From Ruminococcaceae bacterium UBA866 (GTDB lineage Bacteria > Bacillota > Clostridia > Oscillospirales > Ruminococcaceae), in contig DBGA01000071.1 in the NCBI GenBank assembly GCA_002295325.1, positions 42,672-57,314 on the forward strand: DNA of 14,643 nt. The letters are read 5' to 3'. The first letter of the stretch is position 1; each line of letters opens with the position of its first letter. Made by a program: the position numbers and the translations under genes. Positions 1 to 7,634 of this stretch are shown here, piece by piece. A model generated the notes under the pieces. The model had not been told where the DNA came from. It saw only the letters and a list, made by a program, of their open reading frames with translations, and did no database searches.

Positions 1-1585
1 TGGACTACGAACAGTAGAAGTAGACTCCTTGTTTCTTTATGAGAATATTATGTTATTGTGTGAAGATACTTGTGCTCAAAGTAAGGATAAGAAAGATCAT
101 ATTCGAACTAAAGATGAGGCTTTTAGTGAAATAAAGAAAAATCTTGAGCCTTTTATTTCTAAACTTATAGAGTTATTTCCCGAGAAAAAAGATATATTAC
201 AGAAATATAGTATTGAACGAACTCAAGTGTTTTGCTTATACATATCTGAAGCAGAACTTAATTTTACTAATGAAGAGTTTGACTTATATAGAAATATGAA
301 ATTTGTAAGTCCACAAACATTAAACTACTTTCAATGGATAACACAGTGTATAAAATTATCTGCAAGATTTGAATTATTTCGTTATTTGGGATTAACTAAT
401 AAAGAGATTGGGATAATGTCTAGTTCAACTAAGCGGGCATCTATAACAGCACCAATAGTTTATCCAAAGGATATTACTGGTTTAAAAAACAAGGTACGAG
501 TTGTATCATTTATGATGTCTGCGGAAGATCTAATAAGTACATGTTATGTATTAAGAAAAGATAACTGGGAAGAGTCCACGTGGCTTTATCAAAGGCTAAT
601 CGATAAAAAGAAAATAAAAGGAATTCGATTATTTCTAGAATCAAAAGGAGAAGCATTTTATAACAATATTATTGTAGCACTACCAGATGATATAAAGTTT
701 TTAGATGCCGCTAATAACTATAAAGATATCGATGAAATTGGATATTTTGAGAGTAGTTGTATGCTCGAATTTGCAAAAGAAATGAATAGCATTTGTGTCA
801 TTGATGGACAACATAGAATATTTGCCCATTACGAAGGTGGAATTAACGATCGACAAGAAATTAAAATTCGTCCATTAAGGAAACAACTTCACCTTTTAGT
901 TACGGGATTGATATTTCCTAAAGACATGACTAAAATAGAAAGAACACGTATTCAGAGTGAAATATTTTTAGATATTAACGATAATTCTAAACCTGTTCCC
1001 CCTAATGTGCTTCTACGTATCCAACAAATTAAAGATCCTTTATCAGATATTGGATTAGCACAGGGAGTTATAGAAAATCTTAATAAACAGCAAATATTTT
1101 TAAATATGTTTGAAATTTCATCGTTGGATGATTCTAAAATAAAAACAGCATCAATTGTAAAATTTGCACTTCGTTATCTAGTTACTATAAAACGAACTGA
1201 TGGAAAAGTCAGTTTGTTTGACTACTGGACTGGAGACAAAAATGCATTGTTAAAAATGGACGATCAGGCGTTTGCTGCTTATATTCAATTCTGTGCAGAT
1301 ACGCTTAGAGTTTATTTTTCTGCCATTAAGAAGAATTTGAAAACTGCTTGGGAGGATAATAATTCAAAACTTCTTTCAGTAATATCCATTAACGGTTTTA
1401 TTATCGCTTTTAATAGGCAACTAATAGTAAATGGAGTTCGGGATTTCAATTTTTATGACGAACTATTTAACAATTGGAATTTTGATTTTACTAAAGAAAA
1501 CTTTCCATATACAGCAAGCCAATATCGAAAATTCTCAAGTATAATATTAAAAGAAGTGTTCGAAATTAACGATATTGATAGCTAA
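1..1585 (+). CDS. DGQHR-domain protein, 5' end cut by window edge
   Basis: The protein carries the family-defining motif CVIDGQHRIFAHY, with DGQHR at residues 259-263 counted from the TTG at 29. DGQHR proteins include DndB of the DNA phosphorothioation system and DpdB of the deazaguanine system, but no other dnd or dpd gene is visible here. The frame stays open to the left edge from base 2, and the extra codons (GLRTVEVDSLF) read as normal protein. The TTG at 29 is therefore unlikely to be the true start, and at least 527 residues are encoded. The N-terminal stretch EVDSLFLYENIMLLCEDT has the D-(beta strand)-E spacing of a PD-(D/E)XK-like fold, but the usual E-x-K lysine is replaced by T. A nuclease-like domain is thus only an inference. 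The gene ends at a strong hairpin. The family assignment is firm; the role is unknown. Confidence 0.85.
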   Translation, partial: GLRTVEVDSLFLYENIMLLCEDTCAQSKDKKDHIRTKDEAFSEIKKNLEPFISKLIELFPEKKDILQKYSIERTQVFCLYISEAELNFTNEEFDLYRNMKFVSPQTLNYFQWITQCIKLSARFELFRYLGLTNKEIGIMSSSTKRASITAPIVYPKDITGLKNKVRVVSFMMSAEDLISTCYVLRKDNWEESTWLYQRLIDKKKIKGIRLFLESKGEAFYNNIIVALPDDIKFLDAANNYKDIDEIGYFESSCMLEFAKEMNSICVIDGQHRIFAHYEGGINDRQEIKIRPLRKQLHLLVTGLIFPKDMTKIERTRIQSEIFLDINDNSKPVPPNVLLRIQQIKDPLSDIGLAQGVIENLNKQQIFLNMFEISSLDDSKIKTASIVKFALRYLVTIKRTDGKVSLFDYWTGDKNALLKMDDQAFAAYIQFCADTLRVYFSAIKKNLKTAWEDNNSKLLSVISINGFIIAFNRQLIVNGVRDFNFYDELFNNWNFDFTKENFPYTASQYRKFSSIILKEVFEINDIDS

Positions 1586-1589
1586 ATGG

Positions 1590-1625
1590 CGAGTCCTTGC
1601 TAATATGTTGATTAGCAAGGACTCG
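1590..1625. terminator. bidirectional terminator hairpin between convergent genes
   Basis: A perfect 14-bp inverted repeat (1590-1603 with 1612-1625, arm CGAGTCCTTGCTAA) encloses an 8-nt loop. It lies 4 bases after the DGQHR gene and directly abuts the stop of the minus-strand gene. The plus-strand side continues into a T/A-rich tail (TTATATATTTATT) rather than a pure T run. The placement suits termination from both sides. Confidence 0.75.
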
Positions 1626-1868
1626 TTATATATTTATTCTCAAAACAGTAGAAACGCATAGCTGTTCGATATCTAAATTTAATTGCTGGGAAACAGTTGA
1701 AACGAATTGATGGAAAACCTCTTCTTCATTAGTGCAACTCCCTAATGTGAACTGCTTTTGAATATGTTTTGAAATTTCCTCAAGTTGATGTTGCTGATCT
1801 AAAGAAAAAGTGTTATTTATATAATACATATGTCCGTTTATTGTTAATAATATAATTGATTTCATCAT
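1626..1868 (-). CDS. small protein of unknown function, 80 aa
   Basis: I do not recognise a family. I chose the ATG at 1868 (MMKSIILLTINGHMYY...) because AAAGGTGGG lies just upstream at normal spacing. An in-frame ATG at 1919 lacks such a site. The N-terminus is hydrophobic with beta character (SIILLTINGHMYYI) and the C-terminal half is predicted helical and rich in Q and E (DQQHQLEEISKHIQKQF, then VFHQFVSTVSQQL). It contains a single Cys pair (C57 and C72 by my count) without a metal-binding pattern. It is convergent with the DGQHR gene and shares its terminator. Coding is supported by the ribosome-binding site and amino-acid composition only. Confidence 0.6.
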   Translation of the reverse strand: MMKSIILLTINGHMYYINNTFSLDQQHQLEEISKHIQKQFTLGSCTNEEEVFHQFVSTVSQQLNLDIEQLCVSTVLRINI

Positions 1869-2112
1869 AAATCCCACCTTTGTATTAAATATATTAAGTA
1901 TATGTTTATTATTTCCCAAATATTCGTGTTATATAAATGTTGGACAACTCATTAACAGTATCATACTCTTAGAATAAATAGAATACAGATATATAATGGA
2001 AGTAAAAATTGATTGTCAATAGATCTCAATTGCTGTATTCTCTTTCTTATCTTGTCACCATTACTCAAAACTTCAATAAACTCAATATTTATCGGATTTA
2101 TCGACTTATACG

Positions 2113-2244
2113 GTGTTGGACAATTGCATGGGAAGTGGTACAACTGCGGTGGCTGCGTTAAAGTGTGGTAGAAATTTCATAGGGTTTGAACTTGATGAGG
2201 TGCATTGGGCGACGGCAGTTGCGAGGGCGGAAGGATATGTTTAA
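2113..2244 (+). pseudogene. C-terminal remnant of a DNA methyltransferase (N6-adenine/N4-cytosine type)
   Basis: Reading from 2113 gives VLDNCMGSGTTAVAALKCGR, then NFIGFELDEVHWATAVARAE and a stop at 2244. DxxxGSGTT is SAM-binding motif I, and FIGFELD is the following acidic motif of beta-class methyltransferases, where motif I sits at the C-terminus. The catalytic DPPY motif and the rest of the enzyme are absent. The frame meets a stop at 2077-2079, and the intervening residues (TQYLSDLSTYT) do not resemble the family. No start codon or ribosome-binding site serves this fragment. A methylase gene just before terS is a common arrangement in Bacillota prophages, so this is best read as the surviving tail of the phage gene. 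Confidence 0.85.
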
Positions 2245-2305
2245 GCTTTTGTGGGTATAATGTTTATACTGCACTGTCAAAAGACTGTTGTAATTATTGC
2301 CAAAT

Positions 2306-2331
2306 AGTAGTATCATTGAATAAATACTACT
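2306..2331 (+). promoter_or_regulatory. hairpin or operator upstream of the nucleotidyltransferase cassette
   Basis: AGTAGTAT (2306-2313) and ATACTACT (2324-2331) form a perfect 8-bp inverted repeat with a 10-nt loop. It ends just before the ribosome-binding site GATGAGGTG of the gene at 2345. A weak promoter reading (TTGCCA at 2298, TAAATA at 2321, spacer 17) would overlap it. There is no T run, so it is not an obvious terminator. An operator or a leader hairpin is possible. A second, smaller palindrome (GTATAATGTTTATAC, 2255-2269) lies upstream. Confidence 0.35.
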
Positions 2332-2344
2332 GATGAGGTGACTT

Positions 2345-2848
2345 ATGGAATTTAATGCAGACGGAGTAATACCTGCTGGAATCCACAATTGCGCATTAAA
2401 TGACTTTTATTCGTTTTTTGTAGAAGGATTTCCCGCATCTCAAAAAAGGAGACCAATATATGATGCACTTATTAATTATTTGAGAAGTTTATCAAATCGA
2501 TATACTCCTTATGAGATTTGGATTGATGGCAGCTATGTTACAAGTAAAATTAATCCAAATGATGTTGATTTGGTAGTGTTTTTAAATTGTGAAGACTTAA
2601 TAAGTGCCAATAGTGATTCAGAGTTTGTCAATAATGCACCGCTTGAATATATTGACAAGTACATATCTTTGGCAGTGAACGAATACAATGAATCAAGGAT
2701 TAGTCCAGAGGACTACCAAAAGCATGGTATTAATAAGCGGAACTATTGGAGAGGACAATTTGGATTTGACAGAAATGATACGCCAAAAGGAATAGTTAAA
2801 ATAGACTGGAATGAGATACAGTCTTTGTTGGACGGGGGCGAAGAATAA
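2345..2848 (+). CDS. nucleotidyltransferase-fold protein (DUF6932-like)
   Basis: The core IDGSYVTSKINPNDVDLVVF matches the nucleotidyltransferase signature: G-S at residues 62-63, followed 10 residues later by D73-V-D75, the metal-binding pair. The 167-residue length and the WIDGSY...NPNDVDL spacing are what I associate with DUF6932 proteins. That label is from memory. The start ATG has GAGGTG 5 bases upstream. The next gene begins 2 bases after the stop, so the two are surely co-transcribed. The cassette lies between the methyltransferase remnant and terS, and is more AT-rich than the terminase genes, which fits a cargo insertion. Such minimal nucleotidyltransferases often act as toxins or antitoxins that modify RNA or a partner protein. 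A specific activity cannot be read here. Confidence 0.75.
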   Translation: MEFNADGVIPAGIHNCALNDFYSFFVEGFPASQKRRPIYDALINYLRSLSNRYTPYEIWIDGSYVTSKINPNDVDLVVFLNCEDLISANSDSEFVNNAPLEYIDKYISLAVNEYNESRISPEDYQKHGINKRNYWRGQFGFDRNDTPKGIVKIDWNEIQSLLDGGEE

Positions 2849-2850
2849 CT

Positions 2851-3786
2851 ATGTCAATAAAATCAATAAATGCAATAAATAAAAAAATAGACGATACCCT
2901 TATACAGTTAAATGAGATTACTACGAAGTCGTCATTATCGATATTAGATCAGGTAAGTAAAAATGAAATGCAAAAAAGACTTAGTAATTTGCAAGCACAA
3001 AAAGAAAAAATTATCGAGGCGCAGGCGAAGGAAAGTATTTCTATTAGAATTTATGGGGACAATGTTGAAAAAGGGAGAATATCTAATCGACTACTTGTTT
3101 CAGTGCTGGATGGTTTTCAGTCAGTAGCAGATTGAATTGCAAACAATATAGTAGGTTGTGCGGCATCAAAAGGGCCAATTACTGAACATGCAAAAGCCTT
3201 AACCGATTTTCAAATTTCTGGGATGTTTGAGGGGTCATTCGGAATAGTGCTCGAAAAGGACTATGAGCAAATAGAATTTCAAACTCAATACTCAAATACC
3301 AGTAAGGTTTTAAATGATTTCTTTTATATTATGGAGAATAGTTTTAGTGGAATGCAACTCATAGAAACTATATCTCCGCTAGGCCAACGTACGGTTAATC
3401 ATTATCGCAACTGGATTAATAACTTGAAGGAAAGTGCCGTGAGCATAGAGGTCAATTGGACAGATGAGTCTGCTAGAGTAAGGCAGATGGATATTAAGTA
3501 TTCTAAGATGGATGAAATTCTTTTTACATTAGATGATATTCAAAACATTACTGACGAAGATGTAATTTTAACTTCAACACTAACTGGAATTAATATTAGA
3601 AATAATACATTTGAGTTAAGAGATGAGAATTTAGGCATAATTAAAGGCAGAAGCATGATGGAAACTTTAATTGGATTATCAAGTAAAATAAGTCAAGAAG
3701 TAACGGCACACCTAATTAAAAGCACATCGGTGTCAAAAACGAATACAGAACACTCGACATGGTTTTTATCTGAGACAGTAGAGTGA
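2851..3786 (+). pseudogene. partner of the nucleotidyltransferase, interrupted by one in-frame TGA
   Basis: The frame runs unshifted from ATG 2851 to the stop at 3784-3786 (311 codons) except for a single TGA at 3133-3135. Codons on both sides read as sensible protein: ...VLDGFQSVAD, stop, IANNIVGCAASKGPITEHAK... There is no loss of frame. This looks like a point nonsense mutation in a single gene rather than two genes. The N-terminal part is charged and helical (about residues 10-65, probable coiled coil). The C-terminal half is a mixed alpha/beta domain with no motif I recognise. An ATG at 3223 could start a 187-residue C-terminal fragment but has no convincing ribosome-binding site. Alternatives are translational readthrough or a sequencing error. 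The gene probably worked with the nucleotidyltransferase 2 bases upstream. Confidence 0.75.
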
Positions 3787-3793
3787 ATTATTT

Positions 3794-3823
3794 AAAAGAC
3801 AACTTCAAAAGAGGTTGTCTTTT
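3794..3823 (+). terminator. intrinsic terminator after the nucleotidyltransferase cassette
   Basis: AAAAGACAAC (3794-3803) pairs perfectly with GTTGTCTTTT (3814-3823) around a 10-nt loop, and the 3' arm ends in a T run. It separates the two-gene cassette from terS and supports the cassette being its own transcription unit. Confidence 0.8.
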
Positions 3824-3878
3824 CTTATACCCATCTTGCAGTTGGCTGCACAAATAAACTAACAAAGGAGTGGACAAC

Positions 3879-4394
3879 ATGGCACGATTAACTAAGAAAC
3901 AACAGAAGTTCTGTGAGGAATACCTCATTGACTTAAACGGTACACAGGCAGCAATTCGTGCCGGATACAGCTCTGATACAGCGGCAGAGATAGCTAGTGA
4001 GAACTTAACAAAACCTAATATTCGCGCGTGTATAGACGAGGCTATTGCAATCCGCTCAAAACGCACTGGTGTTAATCAGGATAGAGTCATTCGTGAGCTT
4101 GCGAGGCTTGCTTTTGTGAATGCTGATGAGCTTATTGATACAAAGACCGCAACCGTTAAAGATTCAGCTTCGGAGGATGATACTGCAGCTATTGCATCGG
4201 TAAAGGTTAAGATTGTCGAAGGTGACTTTGACAGCGTTGAGCGTGAGATTAAGCTATGTGATAAATTAAAGGCGCTCGAGCTTCTTGGCAAGCATCTTGG
4301 AATGTTTACGGATAAAGTGGAGCTCAGAGGCTCTATTGAAACTGACATCAAAAAACTTGATGATGTTATCGCCCAGCTGAGGGGCGGTGGCTAA
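3879..4394 (+). CDS. terS: phage terminase small subunit
   Basis: The N-terminus LTKKQQKFCEEYLIDLNGTQAAIRAGYS, followed by AAEIASENLTKPNI, is the classic helix-turn-helix DNA-recognition region of Terminase_2-type small subunits, which bind the pac/cos site and load the packaging motor. The C-terminal part (about residues 95-171) is helical and ends KKLDDVIAQLRGGG, consistent with oligomerisation and large-subunit contact. I chose ATG 3879 because AAAGGAG ends at 3870, giving ideal spacing; a GTG at 3870 lies within that site. At 171 residues the length is normal. The stop overlaps the next start (TAATG), so terS is translationally coupled to the chimeric gene downstream. It appears intact although its large subunit is not. 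Confidence 0.93.
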   Translation: MARLTKKQQKFCEEYLIDLNGTQAAIRAGYSSDTAAEIASENLTKPNIRACIDEAIAIRSKRTGVNQDRVIRELARLAFVNADELIDTKTATVKDSASEDDTAAIASVKVKIVEGDFDSVEREIKLCDKLKALELLGKHLGMFTDKVELRGSIETDIKKLDDVIAQLRGGG

Positions 4395-5641
4395 TGAGTG
4401 CAGAACGTTTGCTATTATCCCAAAAGTATAAGGAGTTCCTAGCTTGTGATGCACCCGTTGAGTTCTTAGAGGGGACAACTGCAGCAGGAAAAACAACGGT
4501 AGGAATATTCAAGTTTATGCTAAAGGTTGCACAAAGCCCAAAGAAAATACATATCCTTTCAGGGCTTGATTTAGGCACAATTGAGAAGAATATCATTAAC
4601 AAGGACTTAGGTATACTTGATGACTTTGGAGCCCTAGCAGAGTATAATGCTGGGGGCAAGGGTAAGTATTCTCTGCCCCATATCGTATTCCACACATCAA
4701 AAGGCGACAAAATTATATATGTGCTTGGATATGACAATAAGGCAAGGTGGAAAAAGGCACTTGGTGGTCAGTATGGTTGCGTTTATATTGACGAAATCAA
4801 CATAGCTGATATGGAGTATGTACGTGAGGTCTCGATGCGTTGTGACTACCTGCTGGCAACTCTTACGTCCTATTCTCAAAGCTCAGCAGATACCTTTGCA
4901 TTTGTTTTTACAGGCATCACAGCTTGCGAGTTTACTCGTGATGAGCTGACTGGGTATGAGTGTGAGGTGTTTGCATTTAACCTTAATGGCAAGATGTCAC
5001 TACAAGAGATTATCGCCCATGCAAATAAAGGCGGATTTGATGCTATACTCGCTCCACATCTTAACGCTCACACAAATTTTGCTTATGGCACAGAGGCTTA
5101 CTATTATCCAGGTGATGCACGAGGCAGAGCAATCGCCGATAATATTTGCAAAGAGTTGTCCGTTACACTTGGCATCCCTCAACGTAGTAATGGTATTGAT
5201 GATGGCGGTGACAAGGCGAGTACATACTTTGGTTTTGTTCGGCAGACAAAGGCGACTGCGATTTTGCTTGAAACTTGCTTTATATCTACTGACAGCGAGG
5301 CAAAAAGGATAGACGAGGCTCACGAACAAAAAGCAGTAGGACAAGCAATTGCACGAGGCATTGTCAAGGCTTTGGGTTTACGCAAAAAGGCTGTTGTTCC
5401 TCCAACTGTCAAATATGGCATTGTTATTACTGCTTTTTGTGGAGTAGTTTTCTCCAAACAAAAGGCAGATGAGTTTGTAAAAGTGTTTTGGGATGGCAAA
5501 AAAGGAAACTATTGCAGAGCGTTGACAAATGGCAATAGTCATTTTGTTGAAATGCAAGCTTACTTAAAGAAGTCTGATGCTCATGCCAAAGCCGATGCAC
5601 TGGAACTTCTCGGTTGGAGTGCCACAGTTAAAGTGATGTAG
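4394..5641 (+). pseudogene. in-frame chimera: terminase large-subunit ATPase N-terminus joined to endolysin amidase C-terminus
   Basis: Residues 1-157 are a terminase large subunit. Walker A is GTTAAGKT (27-34) and Walker B is CVYIDEIN (129-136), followed by the usual MRCDYLLATL stretch. The expected continuation (the NPDDP-like coupling motif and the RNase H-like nuclease domain) never comes. From about residue 158 (base 4866) the protein is an N-acetylmuramoyl-L-alanine amidase. It shows MSLQEIIAHANKGGFDAILA, then PHLNAH with H222, GTEAYYYPGD, and AILLETCFIS with E293. Residues 335-415 resemble a SPOR-like wall-binding tail (YGIVITAF...LELLGWSATVKV). The amidase lacks some N-terminal residues, and no first-strand zinc-binding His is visible. 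The frame is uninterrupted for 415 codons. The simplest reading is one deletion from inside terL to inside the lysin gene. The product could be expressed, but packaging activity is implausible and amidase activity doubtful. Confidence 0.85.
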
Positions 5642-5654
5642 AATAGATACGATG

Positions 5655-5696
5655 AAAGCCACACTATTACCATAACTGGTATTGGTGTGGCTTTTT
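5655..5696 (+). terminator. intrinsic terminator of the prophage late operon
   Basis: AAAGCCACAC (5655-5664) pairs with GTGTGGCTTT (5685-5694), followed by TT. An inner TACCA/TGGTA pair extends the stem. It lies 14 bases after the chimeric gene. Confidence 0.85.
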
Positions 5697-5798
5697 GTCG
5701 TTTATGGGAGAAATACATAAAACCTGTTGTTATTGTGAACGTTATAGTGTAAACTGTATGTTAATTGGATAGATTTGGATAAAAGTTAAAACGTGCAA

Positions 5799-5837
5799 TT
5801 GATATGTTGAAAGTGACTAGCGTACTATAAAGCTAGT
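5799..5837 (+). promoter_or_regulatory. candidate promoter with hairpin for the KAP NTPase
   Basis: TTGATA (5799-5804) and TACTAT (5823-5828) are spaced 18 bases apart. The -10 falls in the loop of an inverted repeat, ACTAGC (5816-5821) with GCTAGT (5832-5837), which could be an operator. The gene starts at 5876 after GGAAGGAAAG. Confidence 0.45.
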
Positions 5838-5875
5838 AATGAAAAAATCTTTTAATTTGGAAGGAAAGTAATTAT

Positions 5876-7579
5876 ATGAATACTGATGATCGTAGTTTAG
5901 AAATACTTGTAAAACGAAAAGATGATATTGAATCTAGTGTTGACTATTTGAATAATATTATTAATTACGATCACGACTATGATGATACTGATTGGAAATA
6001 TGAAGTAGAAGCGTATTATAATTCTCCGGAATATCAACTTAGTGAGTTAGGTGTACAACTAGATGAGATTAATTCTCAAATACAGAGAATATACTTAAAC
6101 AAAGAAAAAACAGAGTACAAAAATGAATATGATGTAAAAATGGAAAATTATTCAAAAGGACATATGCTTTCTGACTCGGCAAAAACCGAAGATTTGTTTG
6201 ACAGGAAATCATGTGCTAAAACTATTGCTAGATATATTGTCGACGAAAAAACAATGGCACCGTTTAATATTGGAATATTTGCCCCTTGGGGCGAAGGCAA
6301 GACCACTTTCATGAATTATGTATCTGACGAAATAAAATTATTTAATGAAGATAAATATGATAACACTCTTAAAACACACATTGTGAATTATGATGCCTCT
6401 GAATATGAGGATCAAGACAAAATATGGGCAAGCTTATTAAAGTCACTTTTTATAACATACGAAGCTTCAATTAGTTTCCCCAAGATTAGATATAAGTATT
6501 ATCAATATTTTTCTAATTGGAAAAAGAGCATAAAAAACATAACTCCTTTTTTCTTTTCAATAATTTTTATACTCCTATTTTCTTTTGTAGGAACATCATT
6601 AACAAATGATTTTAGTAAGCAATGGAAAATATTAATTGGTGGAGCTGCGACAGTTTCTGCTGTGTTAGTCTTTATTACTAATTTCGTAGTTCCCGGAATT
6701 AAAGTACTTCTGCAAACTTCAGTCCCATTATCAAATATGATAATTAATTCTATTTCTCTTCCAAATTACATTGAAAAATTGGGTGAGCGTGAATGTATAA
6801 AAATGGACTTGCAGATTCTACTAAAGGCTTGGCTAAAGAATTATAAACTGGGGTGTAACGAAAGAATAGTTTTATTTATTGATGATTTAGATAGGTGCTC
6901 TGAAAAAGGTGTAATAGAATTTTTTCAATCACTTCAGTTATTTTTAAAAGTTCCACAAATTGTTATAGTATTTGCAATAGATTATGGATACTTAAAAAAA
7001 ACTCTAAATAAAGAATTTACTATTACAGATGAAGCTGAATCTGATGAGTACATATCAGAATATTTAGACAAATATATTAATATTCCTTTATTTTTAAATA
7101 CTTCAATTGACTACGAAGTTTTTTTAGATTACCTACTTGAAAATATTATCATTGATAATAATACATTTGCATTTTCCGAAGGCGAGAAACAAGCAATAAA
7201 AAAATGTTTACTGACAATACCAACGAAATTATTGACGCCAAGAAAAATTAAAAAAATAATTAATATGTTGCTATTTTCAAAGGAATTATGTGTGTTGATT
7301 AATCAAAATCGAGATAAAACTAATATCGTTGATTTTAGGGGGTACAGTAGGTGGTTTGTTTTTTCTTATTTCTACGTTGATATAACTAAAAAATTGATAG
7401 AGAAACTTACAGCGTGCAATCAACATCAAATATTATTGAGTTTAGAAGAAAGTTTATCAAGCAAAGAAAAAATTGAACTGTTTTTAAACACCCAAATTTT
7501 TTCCGAGATTAGTAGTCTTAGGGGTATCGATATATATGAATACGAAAAGATGGTTAGAGGATTTATTAACAGAAGGTAA
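5876..7579 (+). CDS. KAP family P-loop NTPase, membrane-anchored
   Basis: This is a 567-residue ATPase of the KAP group (STAND/AAA-like P-loop NTPases named after Kidins220/ARMS and PifA). Walker A is APWGEGKTT (136-144) and Walker B is IVLFIDDLDRC (331-341). Both are typical, as is the following strand IVIVFAIDY (362-370). Two transmembrane segments (about 222-242, PFFFSIIFILLFSFVG, and about 252-273) are inserted between the Walker motifs. This is a hallmark of KAP proteins and places the ATPase domain on the cytoplasmic face. The N-terminal 100 residues are acidic and helical. The start has AAGGAAAG 9 bases upstream. The gene is single and has its own promoter region. F-plasmid PifA, which excludes phage T7, belongs to this family, so phage exclusion is plausible but inferred. 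The location between a prophage terminator and an att site is typical of cargo. Confidence 0.9.
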   Translation: MNTDDRSLEILVKRKDDIESSVDYLNNIINYDHDYDDTDWKYEVEAYYNSPEYQLSELGVQLDEINSQIQRIYLNKEKTEYKNEYDVKMENYSKGHMLSDSAKTEDLFDRKSCAKTIARYIVDEKTMAPFNIGIFAPWGEGKTTFMNYVSDEIKLFNEDKYDNTLKTHIVNYDASEYEDQDKIWASLLKSLFITYEASISFPKIRYKYYQYFSNWKKSIKNITPFFFSIIFILLFSFVGTSLTNDFSKQWKILIGGAATVSAVLVFITNFVVPGIKVLLQTSVPLSNMIINSISLPNYIEKLGERECIKMDLQILLKAWLKNYKLGCNERIVLFIDDLDRCSEKGVIEFFQSLQLFLKVPQIVIVFAIDYGYLKKTLNKEFTITDEAESDEYISEYLDKYINIPLFLNTSIDYEVFLDYLLENIIIDNNTFAFSEGEKQAIKKCLLTIPTKLLTPRKIKKIINMLLFSKELCVLINQNRDKTNIVDFRGYSRWFVFSYFYVDITKKLIEKLTACNQHQILLSLEESLSSKEKIELFLNTQIFSEISSLRGIDIYEYEKMVRGFINRR

Positions 7580-7610
7580 TAATTAAGATAAAAGGAAAAT
7601 GCTCAAAAAA

Positions 7611-7634
7611 ATAACACACTTTATAACACACTTT
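7611..7634 (+). repeat. 12-bp perfect tandem repeat
   Basis: ATAACACACTTT occurs twice back to back (7611-7622 and 7623-7634), about 100 bases before the ssrA fragment. Its period is close to one helical turn. A short frame from ATG 7600 reads through it as ITHFITHF and ends at 7689; this could be a peptide or a decayed gene tail. Function is unknown. It may be an arm-type binding site of the element lying to the left. Confidence 0.7.

Noticed and set aside
29-31. TTG at 29 as the true start of the DGQHR gene
   Set aside because: The frame is open and protein-like back to base 2, and no ribosome-binding site precedes the TTG, so the gene is treated as cut by the window edge.
1-1585. A Dnd phosphorothioation or Dpd deazaguanine system
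   Set aside because: Only the DGQHR motif is shared; no dndA/C/D/E or dpdA-like gene is visible.
1961-2388. Minus-strand ORFs over the methyltransferase remnant and cassette start
   Set aside because: They overlap recognisable plus-strand sequence and have no start signals.
3133-3135. TGA read as selenocysteine
   Set aside because: No stem-loop of the expected kind follows directly, and the protein has no redox-type motif around the site. Simple nonsense mutation is more likely.
3788-5344. Several long minus-strand and alternative-frame ORFs across terS and the chimera
   Set aside because: They lie entirely inside well-supported genes, lack ribosome-binding sites and have unnatural composition.
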